NCBI RefSeq assembly: GCF_024171955.1
Contig: NZ_JAMTCS010000006.1
Span: forward strand, 62,001 to 126,000
Source: Promicromonospora thailandica
GTDB taxonomy: Bacteria; Actinomycetota; Actinomycetes; Actinomycetales; Cellulomonadaceae
Reading direction: 5' to 3'
Length of the DNA stretch: 64,000 bases
Shown: piece after piece, positions 44,451 through 53,826 of the stretch
How positions within the stretch are numbered: position 1 is the first letter of the stretch
Layout: each line of letters starts with the position of its first letter
Program-made: the position numbers and the translations under genes
Notes under the pieces: model-generated
What the model was told of the DNA's origin: nothing
The model's database searches: none
Seen by the model: only the letters and a program-made list of their open reading frames with translations

Positions 44451-44974
44451 TCACCGAGGTGCGCCTGCGCCCCCTGCGCAGCGCCGACTTCGACCGGGTG
44501 CTGGAGCTCGAGCGGCAGATCTTCGGAGCGGGCGCCTGGACCTACGGCATGCTCGCCGACGAGCTCGCCGGCCTCGGCCGCTGGTACGTCGTGGCGGAGC
44601 CCGAGCGGCTCGACCGTGCGGGCGACCAGCCCGTGGTCGGCTACGCCGGGCTCTGGTTCGACGGCGACGTCACGCAGATCATGACCATCGGCGTGGACCC
44701 GGCGGTCCAGCGGCACGGCGTGGGCCGGCAGCTCATGACCGCCCTGATCGAGCGGTCCCGCACGCTCAAGGCGGGTGCGGTGCTGCTCGAGGTGCGCGTG
44801 GACAACCAGCCCGCCATCGAGATGTACCGCGACTTCGGGTTCGAGGTCCTCGGCGTGCGCAAGCGCTACTACCAGCCGGAGGACAAGGACGCCTACACGA
44901 TGCGCCTGGACCTCTCGGCCGCCCCGGACACGACGGCGGACGGACCGGACGACCGGGCAGGGGACGCGGCGTGA
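44447..44974 (+). CDS. rimI: Ribosomal-protein-S18-alanine N-acetyltransferase RimI
   Basis: A GNAT enzyme of 175 residues with the acetyl-CoA site IGVDPAVQRHGVGRQLM, the EVRVDNQPAIEMYRDFGF motif and the C-terminal RKRYYQPEDKDAYTMRLDL characteristic of RimI, quoted here in part. RimI acetylates the N-terminus of S18. It is commonly found between tsaB and tsaD, and here it follows tsaB with a four-base overlap. Confidence 0.93.
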   Translation: MITEVRLRPLRSADFDRVLELERQIFGAGAWTYGMLADELAGLGRWYVVAEPERLDRAGDQPVVGYAGLWFDGDVTQIMTIGVDPAVQRHGVGRQLMTALIERSRTLKAGAVLLEVRVDNQPAIEMYRDFGFEVLGVRKRYYQPEDKDAYTMRLDLSAAPDTTADGPDDRAGDAA

Positions 44975-45843
44975 GGGAACGAGTTCTGGTCGACGTCGCG
45001 GCGCTGGCCGCCGACCTGCAGGTCGGCGCCGGTGCGGACCCCGCCGAGGGGCGCCCCGTCGTGCTCGACGTGCGCTGGGCGCTCGGCATGACCGACGGCC
45101 ACGACCGGTACCGCGCGGGGCACCTCCCCGGCGCGGTCTACGTCGACCTCGAGACCGAGCTCGCCGCACACGCGTCACCCGCGCAGGGCCGGCACCCGCT
45201 GCCGTCGTCGGCCGCGTTCCAGGAGTCCGCGCGGCGCTGGGGTGTGTCGGCGGGCTCGCGTGTCGTCGTCTACGACTCCGTCGGCGGCACGTCCGCGGCG
45301 CGCGCCTGGTGGCTGCTGCGCTACTTCGGCGTCGCCGACGTGCGGATCCTCGACGGCGGGCTCGCCGCATGGACCGCGCAGGGGCTCGCCCTCGAGCCGG
45401 GCGACGTGACGCCGGAGCCGGGCGACGTCGTCGTGCGCCCCGGTGGGATGCCCGTGCTGGACGCCGACGAGGCGGCCGCCCTGGCCGACGGCGAGGGCGT
45501 GCTGCTGGACGCGCGCGCCGGCGAGCGGTACCGCGGCGAGGTGGAGCCCGTCGACCCGCAGGCCGGGCACGTGCCCGGCGCGGTCAGCGCGCCCACCACC
45601 GAGAACCTGCGCCCGGACGGGCGGTTCCTCTCGACGGCCGACCTGCGGCGCCGCTTCGCGGACCTCGGGGTCAGCGGCGGCGACGAGGGCGGCGCGTCCG
45701 TCGGCGTGTACTGCGGCTCGGGCGTGACCGCGTCGCACGAGGTGGCTGCGCTCGCGGTCGCCGGCGTGCCCGCCGCGCTGTACCCGGGATCCTGGTCGCA
45801 GTGGTCGAACGACCCGGTCCGCGAGGTCGCGACGGGCGCCTGA
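44971..45843 (+). CDS. Thiosulfate/3-mercaptopyruvate sulfurtransferase
   Basis: A tandem rhodanese of 290 residues. The N-terminal domain is catalytically silent, with Asp in place of Cys (VVVYDSVGGTSAARAWW). The C-terminal domain has active C248 in YCGSGVTAS; the CGSGVTA loop is the mercaptopyruvate-type form. The GTG start overlaps the rimI stop, so it is probably translated from the tsaB-rimI message. A link to tRNA thiolation is only suggested by position. Confidence 0.92.
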   Translation: MRERVLVDVAALAADLQVGAGADPAEGRPVVLDVRWALGMTDGHDRYRAGHLPGAVYVDLETELAAHASPAQGRHPLPSSAAFQESARRWGVSAGSRVVVYDSVGGTSAARAWWLLRYFGVADVRILDGGLAAWTAQGLALEPGDVTPEPGDVVVRPGGMPVLDADEAAALADGEGVLLDARAGERYRGEVEPVDPQAGHVPGAVSAPTTENLRPDGRFLSTADLRRRFADLGVSGGDEGGASVGVYCGSGVTASHEVAALAVAGVPAALYPGSWSQWSNDPVREVATGA

Positions 45844-45860
45844 CGGGCGCCCGGCCGGCC

Positions 45861-45880
45861 CCGAGCCGGTCAGGGCTCGG
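45861..45880 (+). terminator. Short hairpin between convergent genes
   Basis: CCGAGCC at 45861-45867 pairs with GGCTCGG at 45874-45880, overlapping the last codons of the minus-strand membrane protein. It is weak compared with the other hairpins here. Confidence 0.5.
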
Positions 45881-46592
45881 TGCGCTCGTCGTTGAGCACG
45901 GAGATCTTCTGCCACACCTTGCGGGACATGCTCATGGTGAGCGTCTCGATGGTGGACACCGTGTTCAGCACGATGTCGTCCTGCGACTCCTCGGCGCACA
46001 GCGCGGCCGCCTTGCCCACGATGGACAGCAGCTCGGTGCAGTACTCCAGGTAGTACTCGATCTGCTCGGGCGTGAGGTCGACGTCGTGCTCGTCCAGGCT
46101 GCCCGCGTAGGCGTCCCGGAGGCTCTCAGGTTCCTTGGTGAGCTGGTGCATGTCGATGATGTGCGCCAGGGAGCGCAGGCGGTGCAGCTTGGTGAGCAGG
46201 TCGGACCGCTGGACGCGCTGGGGCATGGAGTGCAGCACCACGACGGCGATCGCGACGAACACGAGGTCGTTCACGGCGCTCTCGATGAGCGGGAGCCAGT
46301 CCAGGCCGTTGTCCGGGGCCTCGGTGAAGGCCGAGTCGACGGCGAAGCCGAACGCGACCAGCGCGACGAGCACCACGAGGGTGATCAGCCCGTGCGACCC
46401 GGCCCGGACCAGGCGGCTGCGCCGGCGCGACTCGGCGGACGTGTCCGCCACCTGCTCGGTGAGTGCGGCCAGCTCCTGGGCGACCCGGTGGATCCCCCGG
46501 TCGGGGAACCGCGCGCCGATGCGGTCGCACAGGCGCCGCGCGGTCTCGATGACGGGGACCGGTTCCAGCTTCTCCAGCGCTCTGTCCGACAC
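45870..46592 (-). CDS. Two-helix membrane protein of unknown function
   Basis: I do not recognise this family. GTG 46592 is seven bases after TACGCT, which sets the start and gives 240 residues. A soluble helical N-terminus of about 70 residues is followed by two membrane helices (ITLVVLVALVAFGFAV and LVFVAIAVVVLHSM). The cytoplasmic helical C-terminal part is about 115 residues with four cysteine- and acid-containing helices (YYLEYCTELLSIVGKAAALC). It is divergent from the regulator at 46768, with 175 bp between them. Confidence 0.75.
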   Translation of the reverse strand: MSDRALEKLEPVPVIETARRLCDRIGARFPDRGIHRVAQELAALTEQVADTSAESRRRSRLVRAGSHGLITLVVLVALVAFGFAVDSAFTEAPDNGLDWLPLIESAVNDLVFVAIAVVVLHSMPQRVQRSDLLTKLHRLRSLAHIIDMHQLTKEPESLRDAYAGSLDEHDVDLTPEQIEYYLEYCTELLSIVGKAAALCAEESQDDIVLNTVSTIETLTMSMSRKVWQKISVLNDERTEP

Positions 46593-46599
46593 GACAGGC

Positions 46600-46605
46600 A
46601 GCGTA
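46600..46605 (-). promoter_or_regulatory. Leaderless -10 box (TACGCT)
   Basis: On the minus strand TACGCT ends seven bases before GTG 46592. Confidence 0.6.
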
Positions 46606-46767
46606 GAGCCTGCGGGGGCACGCGGCTGCGGGATGCCAGGTCTCGCCCGGGGCCGGGCGGGCCGGGGTGGGGTGAAAACAGATTCGGCGGCTCCGAGAAC
46701 TGTATGCACATTGATAGAGTCGACGCCCGCGGGCGCACGGGAACGTGGCCGCGGACAGGAGCGAACG

Positions 46768-47787
46768 ATGGCACGCCGGCTGAGCACGACCTCCGGCCTG
46801 TTCGGCGTCCTCGGCCTCGACCCGACGCAGGAGCTCGCCTACCGGCACGTCCTGTCCGTCGGTTCCGTCACCGTCACCCAGCTCGCCGCGGCGATGGAGG
46901 TGGCCGAGCCGGTGGCGGCGGCCTGGCTGGAGCGCCTCCAGGACCTGGGGCTGATCCTGCCCGTCGACGGCACCACCTGCTTCGCGTCCGTCGATCCGCG
47001 CAGCGCGCTCCGCTCGCTCACCGACAGCCACACCATGGACCTCAACCGGCTGCGCGAGCACATCCCGGAGCTCGCGTCGGTGTTCGAGGACGCCCGCCGG
47101 GGTTCGGACGCCCCGACGCTGACGCGGCTGCTGGCGGGGCACAGCGACATCGCGGACTGGTACGGCCGGCTCGGGCACGAGGTCGAGCAGGAGTTCCTCG
47201 GGTTCGACCGGCCACCGTACGTGGTCACCCCCACCGACGCGCTGGAAGAGCTCGCGATCTCGCGCGGCGTGGTGTGGCGCTCGGTCTACGGCGCGGCGTC
47301 GTTCGACCTGCCGGGCCGGCTGGACCGGGTGCGCCGGGACGTCGCGATGGGGGAGCGTGCCCGCGTGACCGCGGCGGTGCCGGTCAAGCTCGCCATCATC
47401 GACCGGCGCCTCGCGCTCGTGTCGCTCAACCTGTCGGAGGAGGCGCCCGAGGCGCTCCTGACCGAGTCGCCGCCCCTGGTGGAGGCGCTGTGCCTGATGT
47501 TCGAGAGCTACTGGGAGCGGGCGCAGCCGCTGCGGCAGTGGCGGTCCGACGTCGCGCACGAACCTCGGCCCGGTACCGGCCGCGCCCGCGACGGCCGTGC
47601 CCCCACGGCCGAGGAGCGGGAGCTGCTCGCCCTGCTGACGGCCGAGGTCAAGGACGACGTGATCGCCCGCGAGCTGGGGATCTCGGTGCGGACGCTCGGG
47701 CGCCGGCTGCGCGACCTGATGGACGCCCTCGGGGCCACGAGCCGGTTCCGTGCCGGGGCGGAGGCGGCCCGGCGCGGCTGGATCTAG
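46768..47787 (+). CDS. TrmB-like/LuxR-like transcriptional regulator
   Basis: A 339-residue regulator. Residues 20-75 form a winged-helix-like unit (SVGSVTVTQLAAAMEVAEPV) as in TrmB-type sensors. The middle is a mixed domain with VVTPTDALEELAISRGV, resembling PLD-like regulatory domains. The C-terminus is a LuxR-type helix-turn-helix (DDVIARELGISVRTLGRRLR). AGGAG precedes the ATG by six bases. TAGAGT near 46715 may be its -10. It is immediately upstream of the large protease gene and may control it. Confidence 0.8.
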   Translation: MARRLSTTSGLFGVLGLDPTQELAYRHVLSVGSVTVTQLAAAMEVAEPVAAAWLERLQDLGLILPVDGTTCFASVDPRSALRSLTDSHTMDLNRLREHIPELASVFEDARRGSDAPTLTRLLAGHSDIADWYGRLGHEVEQEFLGFDRPPYVVTPTDALEELAISRGVVWRSVYGAASFDLPGRLDRVRRDVAMGERARVTAAVPVKLAIIDRRLALVSLNLSEEAPEALLTESPPLVEALCLMFESYWERAQPLRQWRSDVAHEPRPGTGRARDGRAPTAEERELLALLTAEVKDDVIARELGISVRTLGRRLRDLMDALGATSRFRAGAEAARRGWI

Positions 47788-47974
47788 CCCGGCCGCCGGT
47801 CCGCCGCGGCCGGTTTCCCCGCGGTGACGACAGTGTTTCGCGCGTGGCCGATCCCTGCCAGCGTCGGGTACCGGACACGCCGGGGCATTGCGCCCGCAGT
47901 GTCGCGATCTGTACCAACGAGTCGAGCGACGGCGAGCACCGCCGTCCGCACCCCCCTGCGAAGGACGACTCCGC

Positions 47975-50900
47975 GTGCGCGTACCACCACCCCCCTCCCG
48001 GCACCTCCTCACCCGTCTGGCGGCCGCCGTGCTGCCCGCCGCGCTGGTCCTGAGCGGCGCCGCGGTGCCGGCCGCGGGCCTCGACGACGACGCCGAGCCG
48101 CCCCACGACGCCGTGGGCACGTCCGCCGCCGGGGCCGCAGGCGACCAGGACCCCGACCTCGGCGACGGACGGTACGTGGTGGTCCTGCGCGACCCGGCCG
48201 CCGCGACCTACGACGGCGGCATCGCCGGGCTGCGCGCGACCGCGGTGCCCGAGGGCGCCCGGCTGCGGGCGAGCAGCCCCGACGTGCAGGCCTACGACCG
48301 CTACCTCACGGGCCGTCAGGAGGACGTGGCGCGCGACCTGGGCGTCGAGGCGTTCGCGTCGTACACCACGACCACCAACGGCTTCGCGGCCGAGCTCACG
48401 GGAGAGCAGGCCGCGGCGCTGCTGACCGACCCGCGGGTGGCCGACGTCGTGCCCAACGAGATCCTGCACGTCGCGGACGAGGCAGCGGGCGCCGCCGGCG
48501 CGTCCGGCATGGCGACCTCGACCGACTACCTCGGCCTGTCCGGGGACGACGGCGTGTGGGCCTCCGTCGGCGGCCCCGACGAGGCCGGCGCCGGCACCGT
48601 GGTCGGCGTCGTCGACACCGGCATCGCGCCCGAGAACCCGTCGTTCGCGGGCGAGCCGCTGGGCACGGACCCGGGGGACGAGCCCTACCTCGACGGCGAC
48701 ACCGTCACGTACGAGCGGTCCGACGGCGGCACGTTCACCGGGCGGTGCACCACCGGAGCCCAGTTCGACGCCGACGCGTGCTCGACCAAGGTGATCGGCG
48801 CCCGGTACTACGTCGACGGCTTCGGCGCCGACTTCATCGGTGACGAGTCCGTGGCGGAGTACCTGTCGCCGCGGGACGGCGCCGGACACGGGTCGCACAC
48901 CGCGAGCACCGCTGCGGGCAACGCGGGGGTCGAGGTGACCTCGCCCGTCCCCGCCGTCGTCTCAGGTGTGGCACCGGCCGCCCGGATCGCCGTCTACAAG
49001 GCGTGCTGGTCCGGCCCGGACCCGGCGTCCACCGACGACGACGGCTGCGCGACGGCCGACCTGCTCGCCGCGATCGACGACGCGGTGGCCGACGGCGTCG
49101 ACGTCCTCAACTACTCGATCGGCGGCGCGCCGGGCAGCACCTTCTCGCTGACCGACCAGGCGTTCCTCGCCGCGTCGGCGGCCGGCGTCTTCGTCGCCGC
49201 GGCCGGGGGCAACTCCGGACCCGACGAGTCGACGGTCGACAACCTCGCCCCGTGGATCACGACGGTCGCCGCGACCACGTACCCGTCGTCCGAGGCCACG
49301 GTGCGGACCGGCAGCGGCGACGCGTTCGTCGGCGCCTCGGTGACCGTCCCCGAGGGCGGTGTCACCGGGCCTCTCGTCGACGCCGCCGACGTCGCCCTGG
49401 CCGGTGCCGACGAGCCGGAGCTCTGCGGTCCGGGCACGCTCGACCCGCGGCGCACCGCGGGAGCCGTCGTCCTGTGCCGGCGCGGCACGGTCGACCGCGT
49501 CGCCAAGTCGGCCGAGGTCGCGCGGGCGGGCGGCATCGGCATGGTGCTCGTCAACCCCGAGCCGAGCTCGCTCGACCTGGACGCCCACAGCGTGCCGACG
49601 GTCCACGTGGACAGCTCGGCCCTCGCGGCGCTCAGCGAGTACGCGGCCACCGGGGACGCCACGGTGACCCTGGAGGACGGCAACACCACCGGTCAGGAGA
49701 CCACCCCCGTGCCCCAGGTGGCCGGGTTCTCGTCGCGGGGTCCCGTCACCGTGGACGGCGGCGACCTCGTCAAGCCCGACGTCGCCGCACCCGGCGTCAA
49801 CGTGCTGGCCGCCGGCGCCAACCCGGCGGGCGCGCCGGGAGCGCACGTCTTCATGTCCGGCACGTCGATGGCGTCGCCGCACGTCGCGGGCCTGGCAGCG
49901 CTGTACCTCGGGGAACGACCCACGGCCTCGGTCGCGGAGGTGAAGTCGGCCCTGATGACCTCTGCCGTCGACACCGTGGGTCCCGACGGCGCGCCGCAAC
50001 CCGACCCCGCGGCGCAGGGCAACGGGCAGGTGGTCCCGGCGTCCTACCTGCGTCCCGGCCTGCTCTACCTCGCCGGGCTCGACGACTGGAAGGCCTACGT
50101 GCAGGGTTCGGGAGCGGGCGACCTGGGCGTGACCCCGGTCGACCCGTCCGACCTCAACCTGCCGTCGGTCGGCATCGGCGGCCTGGCCGGCACGCAGTCC
50201 GTGACCCGGACGGTGACCGCCGCGCAGGCCGGCACCTGGACGGCCGAGGTCTCCGGGCTGGCCGGCGTGGACGTCGCCGTGGAGCCGTCGTCCCTCGTGT
50301 TCGGGTCCGCGGGCGAGCAGCAGGACGTGACCCTGACGATCGCCCGGCGCGACGCGGCCCTGGGCGACCAGGTGACCGGGTACCTCACCTGGTCCGGCGA
50401 CGGGGTGCCCGCCGTGCGCAGTGCCCTCGCCGTACGCCCGGTGGCCCTCGACGTGCCGCCCGCGGTGGATGGTTCCGGCACGACGGGGAGCGTCGAGATC
50501 GCGGCGAACGTGGGGGAGACGGCGGACATCCCGCTGACCGCGGACGGCCTCGCCCGTGGCGAGTCCGTCGACGGCACCGGGACGGTGGGCGGGTCCACGC
50601 ATCGCTACGCGGTCGACGTCCCGGACGGCGCCGCGTTCGCCCGGTTCGCCCTCGACGCGGCCGACGACAGCGCGGACCTCGACCTGTTCCTGTACCGCGA
50701 GAGCGACACCGGCGGGTTCCTGCGGGTGGGGCAGTCGGCCACCGGATCGGCCGACGAGCAGGTCGACGTGACGCTGCCGGAGCCCGGCGCGTACCTCGTC
50801 GAGGTCGACTTCTACTCCGGCGGGACCGAGCAGCCGACCGAGCTCGGCTACACGTTCACGTCGTACGTGCTCGGCACGGGCGCAGGGGAGGGCGGCTTCA

Positions 50901-52639
50901 CCACCGACCCCGGGACGCTCGAGGGCACGCTGGGCGAGCGGGCGGTGGTGACCGCCTCCTGGCACGACCTCGCACCTGGCGCCTACCTCGGCGCCGTGAC
51001 CTTCGGGGACACCGGGCTGCGCACGCTGGTGACCGTCGACGCGGGGGCGGCGGCGCCGCAGGACCCGGCCGAGCCGGAGCTGACCGTGGGCCCGGAGTGG
51101 GCGCGCGCGGGCGGGGACGTCCGGGTGACCGCGTCGGGCCTGGCGGGCGGTGCCGTGCACGAGGTGGTCGTGGACGGCTCCACGACGCCTGTCCGGTCCG
51201 GGCGGTCCGCGGCGTCGGGCCGGCTGGACTGGTACGTGGCCCTCCCCGGCGACCTCGCCGAGGGGGAGCACACGCTCACGCTCCGGGGTGCGGGCACCGA
51301 GGTGTCGGCGCCGTTCCGGGTGTCGCCGCTGACGGTGAGCTCTCTCTGGGGGTACTCGGTCGGGGCCTGGGACGGCACCCCCCGGGCCGAGCTCGACGCC
51401 ACCTACTCGGGTTCGGGGTCCGTGCGCGCCACGATCGTGTCCGCGCGCAGCGGCGAGACCTACCTCGAGACGGTGGACCGGCTGGGCAGCGTCCCCGGCC
51501 TCCCCGTGCTGACGTACCAGACCGCACGGGTGCCAGCGGCGGCGGAGCCGCTCGTCGGCACCGTGACCGTGCTGCTCTCGGACGGCTCGGCCGGACCGAG
51601 CGTGAGCACGGAGTTCACGCCCGACGCGATCGAGCCCAGCGCGGTGACGTTCGCACCGCGGTCCGGTGATCCCGACCGTCTCGACGTGACGGTCGACAAC
51701 CGCTCCGGGACCGACCTGTACCCCCTGGTGCGCTACACCCTGTGCGACGGGGGCCGCATCGAGGCGGCGGCCTACGCCCGGGAGGGGGCCGGCACCGAGA
51801 TGTACGACCTCACCGGCGTCACGCGTATCGAGATCTTCGCGGACGGCGAGGCGGTCGGGACGTACGAGAACACGGACGGACCCAGCCGGTGCGCGGACGG
51901 GTCGCCCGAGGTGGCGCAGGACCTGTGGGTCCACCTGTCGGCCCCGGAACACCCGCAGGACGCCGCGCGGCCCGTCGCGTACGAGGTGAGCTTCCGCCAC
52001 GCCGCGTACTCGCCCGGGTTCCACCTCGACGTGGGTGAGGGTGCGCAGCGGTACGCGCAGGACCCGTTCCACAGCGAGGGCATCCCGACGGACGTCGTCA
52101 CGGAGCAGGGTCCCGTGGTCACGCGGGCGCTGTCGGTCCCCGAGGCCACCCCGGCGTGGGCGGTCGCGACGTACGAGGCGCAGACGCCGGTCATCCACTA
52201 CCAGGGCATGGCCTGGATCGAGACCAGCGCGGTGACCGTGGACGAGCTGCGGCCCGAGGAGCCGGGCGGGCCGGACCCGACGCCGGAGCCCACCCCGGAC
52301 CCGTCGACCGAGCCGAGCCCGGACCCGTCGACCGAGCCCAGCCCGGAACCGTCGACCGAGCCCAGCCCGGACCCGTCGACCGAGCCGAGCCCGGAACCCT
52401 CGGGGCCCGGGAACGGTGCCACGCCCGACCCGCAGCCCTCCGAGATCCCCGGACCCGGCAAGGGCGACCAGGCCGGTCCCGCGGACGGCGGGGAACCGGG
52501 CCCGCAGGGCCCCGACGGGCTCGCGACCACGGGCGCCGACGTGCTGCTGCTGGTCGGAGCGGCCCTCGTGCTGCTGGTCGTGGGCACCGGAGCGATCCTG
52601 TTCAGCCGGTACCGGCGGAGGACGGCGGCCGCGCGCTGA
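47975..52639 (+). CDS. Cell-wall-anchored S8 subtilase with PA domain
   Basis: A 1554-residue secreted serine protease from GTG 47975, nine bases after GAAGGA. In order it has a signal peptide of about 35 residues, an I9 propeptide (residues 65-165) and a catalytic domain with D214 (VVDTGI), H305 (GHGSHTA) and S631 (GTSMASPH). A protease-associated insertion (residues 455-560) lies within the catalytic domain, as in cucumisin-like enzymes. Fn3-like and pre-peptidase C-terminal-like beta domains and a TEPSPDPS repeat spacer follow. The LATTG sorting signal at 1516-1520 has a helix and basic tail. The substrate is unknown. Confidence 0.92.
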   Translation: MRVPPPPSRHLLTRLAAAVLPAALVLSGAAVPAAGLDDDAEPPHDAVGTSAAGAAGDQDPDLGDGRYVVVLRDPAAATYDGGIAGLRATAVPEGARLRASSPDVQAYDRYLTGRQEDVARDLGVEAFASYTTTTNGFAAELTGEQAAALLTDPRVADVVPNEILHVADEAAGAAGASGMATSTDYLGLSGDDGVWASVGGPDEAGAGTVVGVVDTGIAPENPSFAGEPLGTDPGDEPYLDGDTVTYERSDGGTFTGRCTTGAQFDADACSTKVIGARYYVDGFGADFIGDESVAEYLSPRDGAGHGSHTASTAAGNAGVEVTSPVPAVVSGVAPAARIAVYKACWSGPDPASTDDDGCATADLLAAIDDAVADGVDVLNYSIGGAPGSTFSLTDQAFLAASAAGVFVAAAGGNSGPDESTVDNLAPWITTVAATTYPSSEATVRTGSGDAFVGASVTVPEGGVTGPLVDAADVALAGADEPELCGPGTLDPRRTAGAVVLCRRGTVDRVAKSAEVARAGGIGMVLVNPEPSSLDLDAHSVPTVHVDSSALAALSEYAATGDATVTLEDGNTTGQETTPVPQVAGFSSRGPVTVDGGDLVKPDVAAPGVNVLAAGANPAGAPGAHVFMSGTSMASPHVAGLAALYLGERPTASVAEVKSALMTSAVDTVGPDGAPQPDPAAQGNGQVVPASYLRPGLLYLAGLDDWKAYVQGSGAGDLGVTPVDPSDLNLPSVGIGGLAGTQSVTRTVTAAQAGTWTAEVSGLAGVDVAVEPSSLVFGSAGEQQDVTLTIARRDAALGDQVTGYLTWSGDGVPAVRSALAVRPVALDVPPAVDGSGTTGSVEIAANVGETADIPLTADGLARGESVDGTGTVGGSTHRYAVDVPDGAAFARFALDAADDSADLDLFLYRESDTGGFLRVGQSATGSADEQVDVTLPEPGAYLVEVDFYSGGTEQPTELGYTFTSYVLGTGAGEGGFTTDPGTLEGTLGERAVVTASWHDLAPGAYLGAVTFGDTGLRTLVTVDAGAAAPQDPAEPELTVGPEWARAGGDVRVTASGLAGGAVHEVVVDGSTTPVRSGRSAASGRLDWYVALPGDLAEGEHTLTLRGAGTEVSAPFRVSPLTVSSLWGYSVGAWDGTPRAELDATYSGSGSVRATIVSARSGETYLETVDRLGSVPGLPVLTYQTARVPAAAEPLVGTVTVLLSDGSAGPSVSTEFTPDAIEPSAVTFAPRSGDPDRLDVTVDNRSGTDLYPLVRYTLCDGGRIEAAAYAREGAGTEMYDLTGVTRIEIFADGEAVGTYENTDGPSRCADGSPEVAQDLWVHLSAPEHPQDAARPVAYEVSFRHAAYSPGFHLDVGEGAQRYAQDPFHSEGIPTDVVTEQGPVVTRALSVPEATPAWAVATYEAQTPVIHYQGMAWIETSAVTVDELRPEEPGGPDPTPEPTPDPSTEPSPDPSTEPSPEPSTEPSPDPSTEPSPEPSGPGNGATPDPQPSEIPGPGKGDQAGPADGGEPGPQGPDGLATTGADVLLLVGAALVLLVVGTGAILFSRYRRRTAAAR
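52295..52390 (+). repeat. 24-bp tandem repeats in the subtilase wall spacer
   Basis: Four copies of a 24-bp unit beginning CCGGACCCGTCGACCGAGCC run in frame, with a partial fifth copy, and encode TEPSPD/EPS. This is the Pro-rich wall-spanning spacer before the sorting signal. Such in-frame repeats change copy number easily. Confidence 0.9.
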
Positions 52640-52645
52640 GTGTGT

Positions 52646-52685
52646 CGGCCGGGGTGCGTGCCGTCACCGGCGCGCACCCCGGCCG
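52646..52685 (+). terminator. Bidirectional terminator between the subtilase and tsaD
   Basis: CGGCCGGGGTGCG at 52646-52658 pairs perfectly with 52673-52685, with a smaller CCG/CGG stem in the loop. Confidence 0.85.
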
Positions 52686-52699
52686 GTGAATCCGGGTGC

Positions 52700-53743
52700 T
52701 CAGACGGTGATCGTCGTGAGCGGCATCGACGAGTCGACGGGGATGTCGAGGGTGCTCGGGGCCACCCCGGCACGCACGACGGCGGAACCCAGCGCCGCGA
52801 TCATCGCACCGTTGTCGGTGCAGTAGCGGATGGGCGGGATACGCAGGTCGATGCCCGCCTCGGCGCAGCGCTTGGCGGCCATGTCGCGCAGCTGGCTGTT
52901 GGCCGAGAACCCGCCGCCGATGACGAGGGTGTCGACGCCGTGGCGGTGGCACGCCGCGATGGTCTTGGCGGTGAGCACATCGGCGACGGCCTCGGCGAAG
53001 GACGCCGCGACGTCGTTCACCGGGATCTCCTGACCCGCGTCGGTGCGGGCCTCGACCCAGCGGGCCACCGCCGTCTTGAGGCCGGAGAACGAGAAGTCGT
53101 AGGCGTGCTTGGCCTGGTCCTTCGCTGCGGTGAGACCGCGCGGGAAGCGGATGGCGGTGGGGTCCCCCTCGCGGGCGAGCCGGTCGATGTGCGGGCCGCC
53201 CGGGTACGGCAGGCCGAGCAGCCGGCCGACCTTGTCGAACGCCTCGCCGGCCGCGTCGTCGAGCGTGGAACCCAGCTCGGTGACGTCGGTGGCGATGTCG
53301 TCGACGAGGAGCAGCGAGCTGTGGCCGCCGCTCACCACGAGGGCCATCGCCCGCTCGGGCAGCGGCCCGTCGACGAGCTGGTCCACGCACGCGTGCCCGA
53401 TCACGTGGTTCACGCCGTACAGCGGCTTGTTCAGGCCGATCGAGAGGGCCTTGGCGGCCGAGGCGCCGATGGTCAGCGGCCCGACCAGGCCGGGTCCGGC
53501 GGTCACGGCGATGGCGTCCACCTCGGACAGGTCGACGTCGGCGTCGCCGAGCGCCTTCTGGATGGTGGGGACCATGGCCTCGAGATGGGCCCGGCTGGCG
53601 ACCTCGGGGATGATGCCGCCGTAGCGCGCGTGCTCCTCCATCGAGCTGGCGACGGCGTCGACCAGCAGCTCGTCGCCACGGACCAGCGCCACGCCGGTCT
53701 CGTCGCAGGAGGTCTCGATGCCGAGGACCAGGGGATCTGCCAT
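52700..53743 (-). CDS. tsaD: tRNA threonylcarbamoyltransferase TsaD
   Basis: TsaD transfers the threonylcarbamoyl group to A37 of tRNA. The N-terminal [14 protein letters not shown] and metal-binding [11 protein letters not shown] with the later DNGAMIA are conserved, as is [17 protein letters not shown] 53743 gives 347 residues and is seven bases after TAGGCT, so it is leaderless. tsaE, tsaB and rimI lie at 43-45 kb, separated from it by about 8 kb of unrelated genes. Confidence 0.97.
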   Translation of the reverse strand: MADPLVLGIETSCDETGVALVRGDELLVDAVASSMEEHARYGGIIPEVASRAHLEAMVPTIQKALGDADVDLSEVDAIAVTAGPGLVGPLTIGASAAKALSIGLNKPLYGVNHVIGHACVDQLVDGPLPERAMALVVSGGHSSLLLVDDIATDVTELGSTLDDAAGEAFDKVGRLLGLPYPGGPHIDRLAREGDPTAIRFPRGLTAAKDQAKHAYDFSFSGLKTAVARWVEARTDAGQEIPVNDVAASFAEAVADVLTAKTIAACHRHGVDTLVIGGGFSANSQLRDMAAKRCAEAGIDLRIPPIRYCTDNGAMIAALGSAVVRAGVAPSTLDIPVDSSMPLTTITV

Positions 53744-53750
53744 GGGGCCC

Positions 53751-53756
53751 AGCCTA
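53751..53756 (-). promoter_or_regulatory. Leaderless -10 box (TAGGCT) for tsaD
   Basis: On the minus strand TAGGCT ends seven bases before ATG 53743. Confidence 0.65.
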
Positions 53757-53806
53757 GTTGGTTGCCGTCTGATGGATGGTGTGGGGCTCGCTCTGTGGCG
53801 CGCCTC

Positions 53807-53826
53807 ATAGTTGAACATGGAACTAT
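53807..53826 (+). promoter_or_regulatory. Inverted repeat, candidate operator of the nitroreductase
   Basis: ATAGTT and AACTAT form perfect arms around GAACATGG. The site is 28 bases before the nitroreductase ATG in a short AT-richer patch. The size fits a winged-helix regulator, but no such gene adjoins it. Confidence 0.5.

Noticed and set aside
45254-45345. Second active site in the sulfurtransferase
   Set aside because: The N-terminal rhodanese loop has Asp instead of Cys, so only the C-terminal C248 can be catalytic.
48962-52198. A 1078-codon open frame on the minus strand
   Set aside because: It is antisense to the subtilase and reads as Arg/Gly/His-rich repeats with no recognisable domain.
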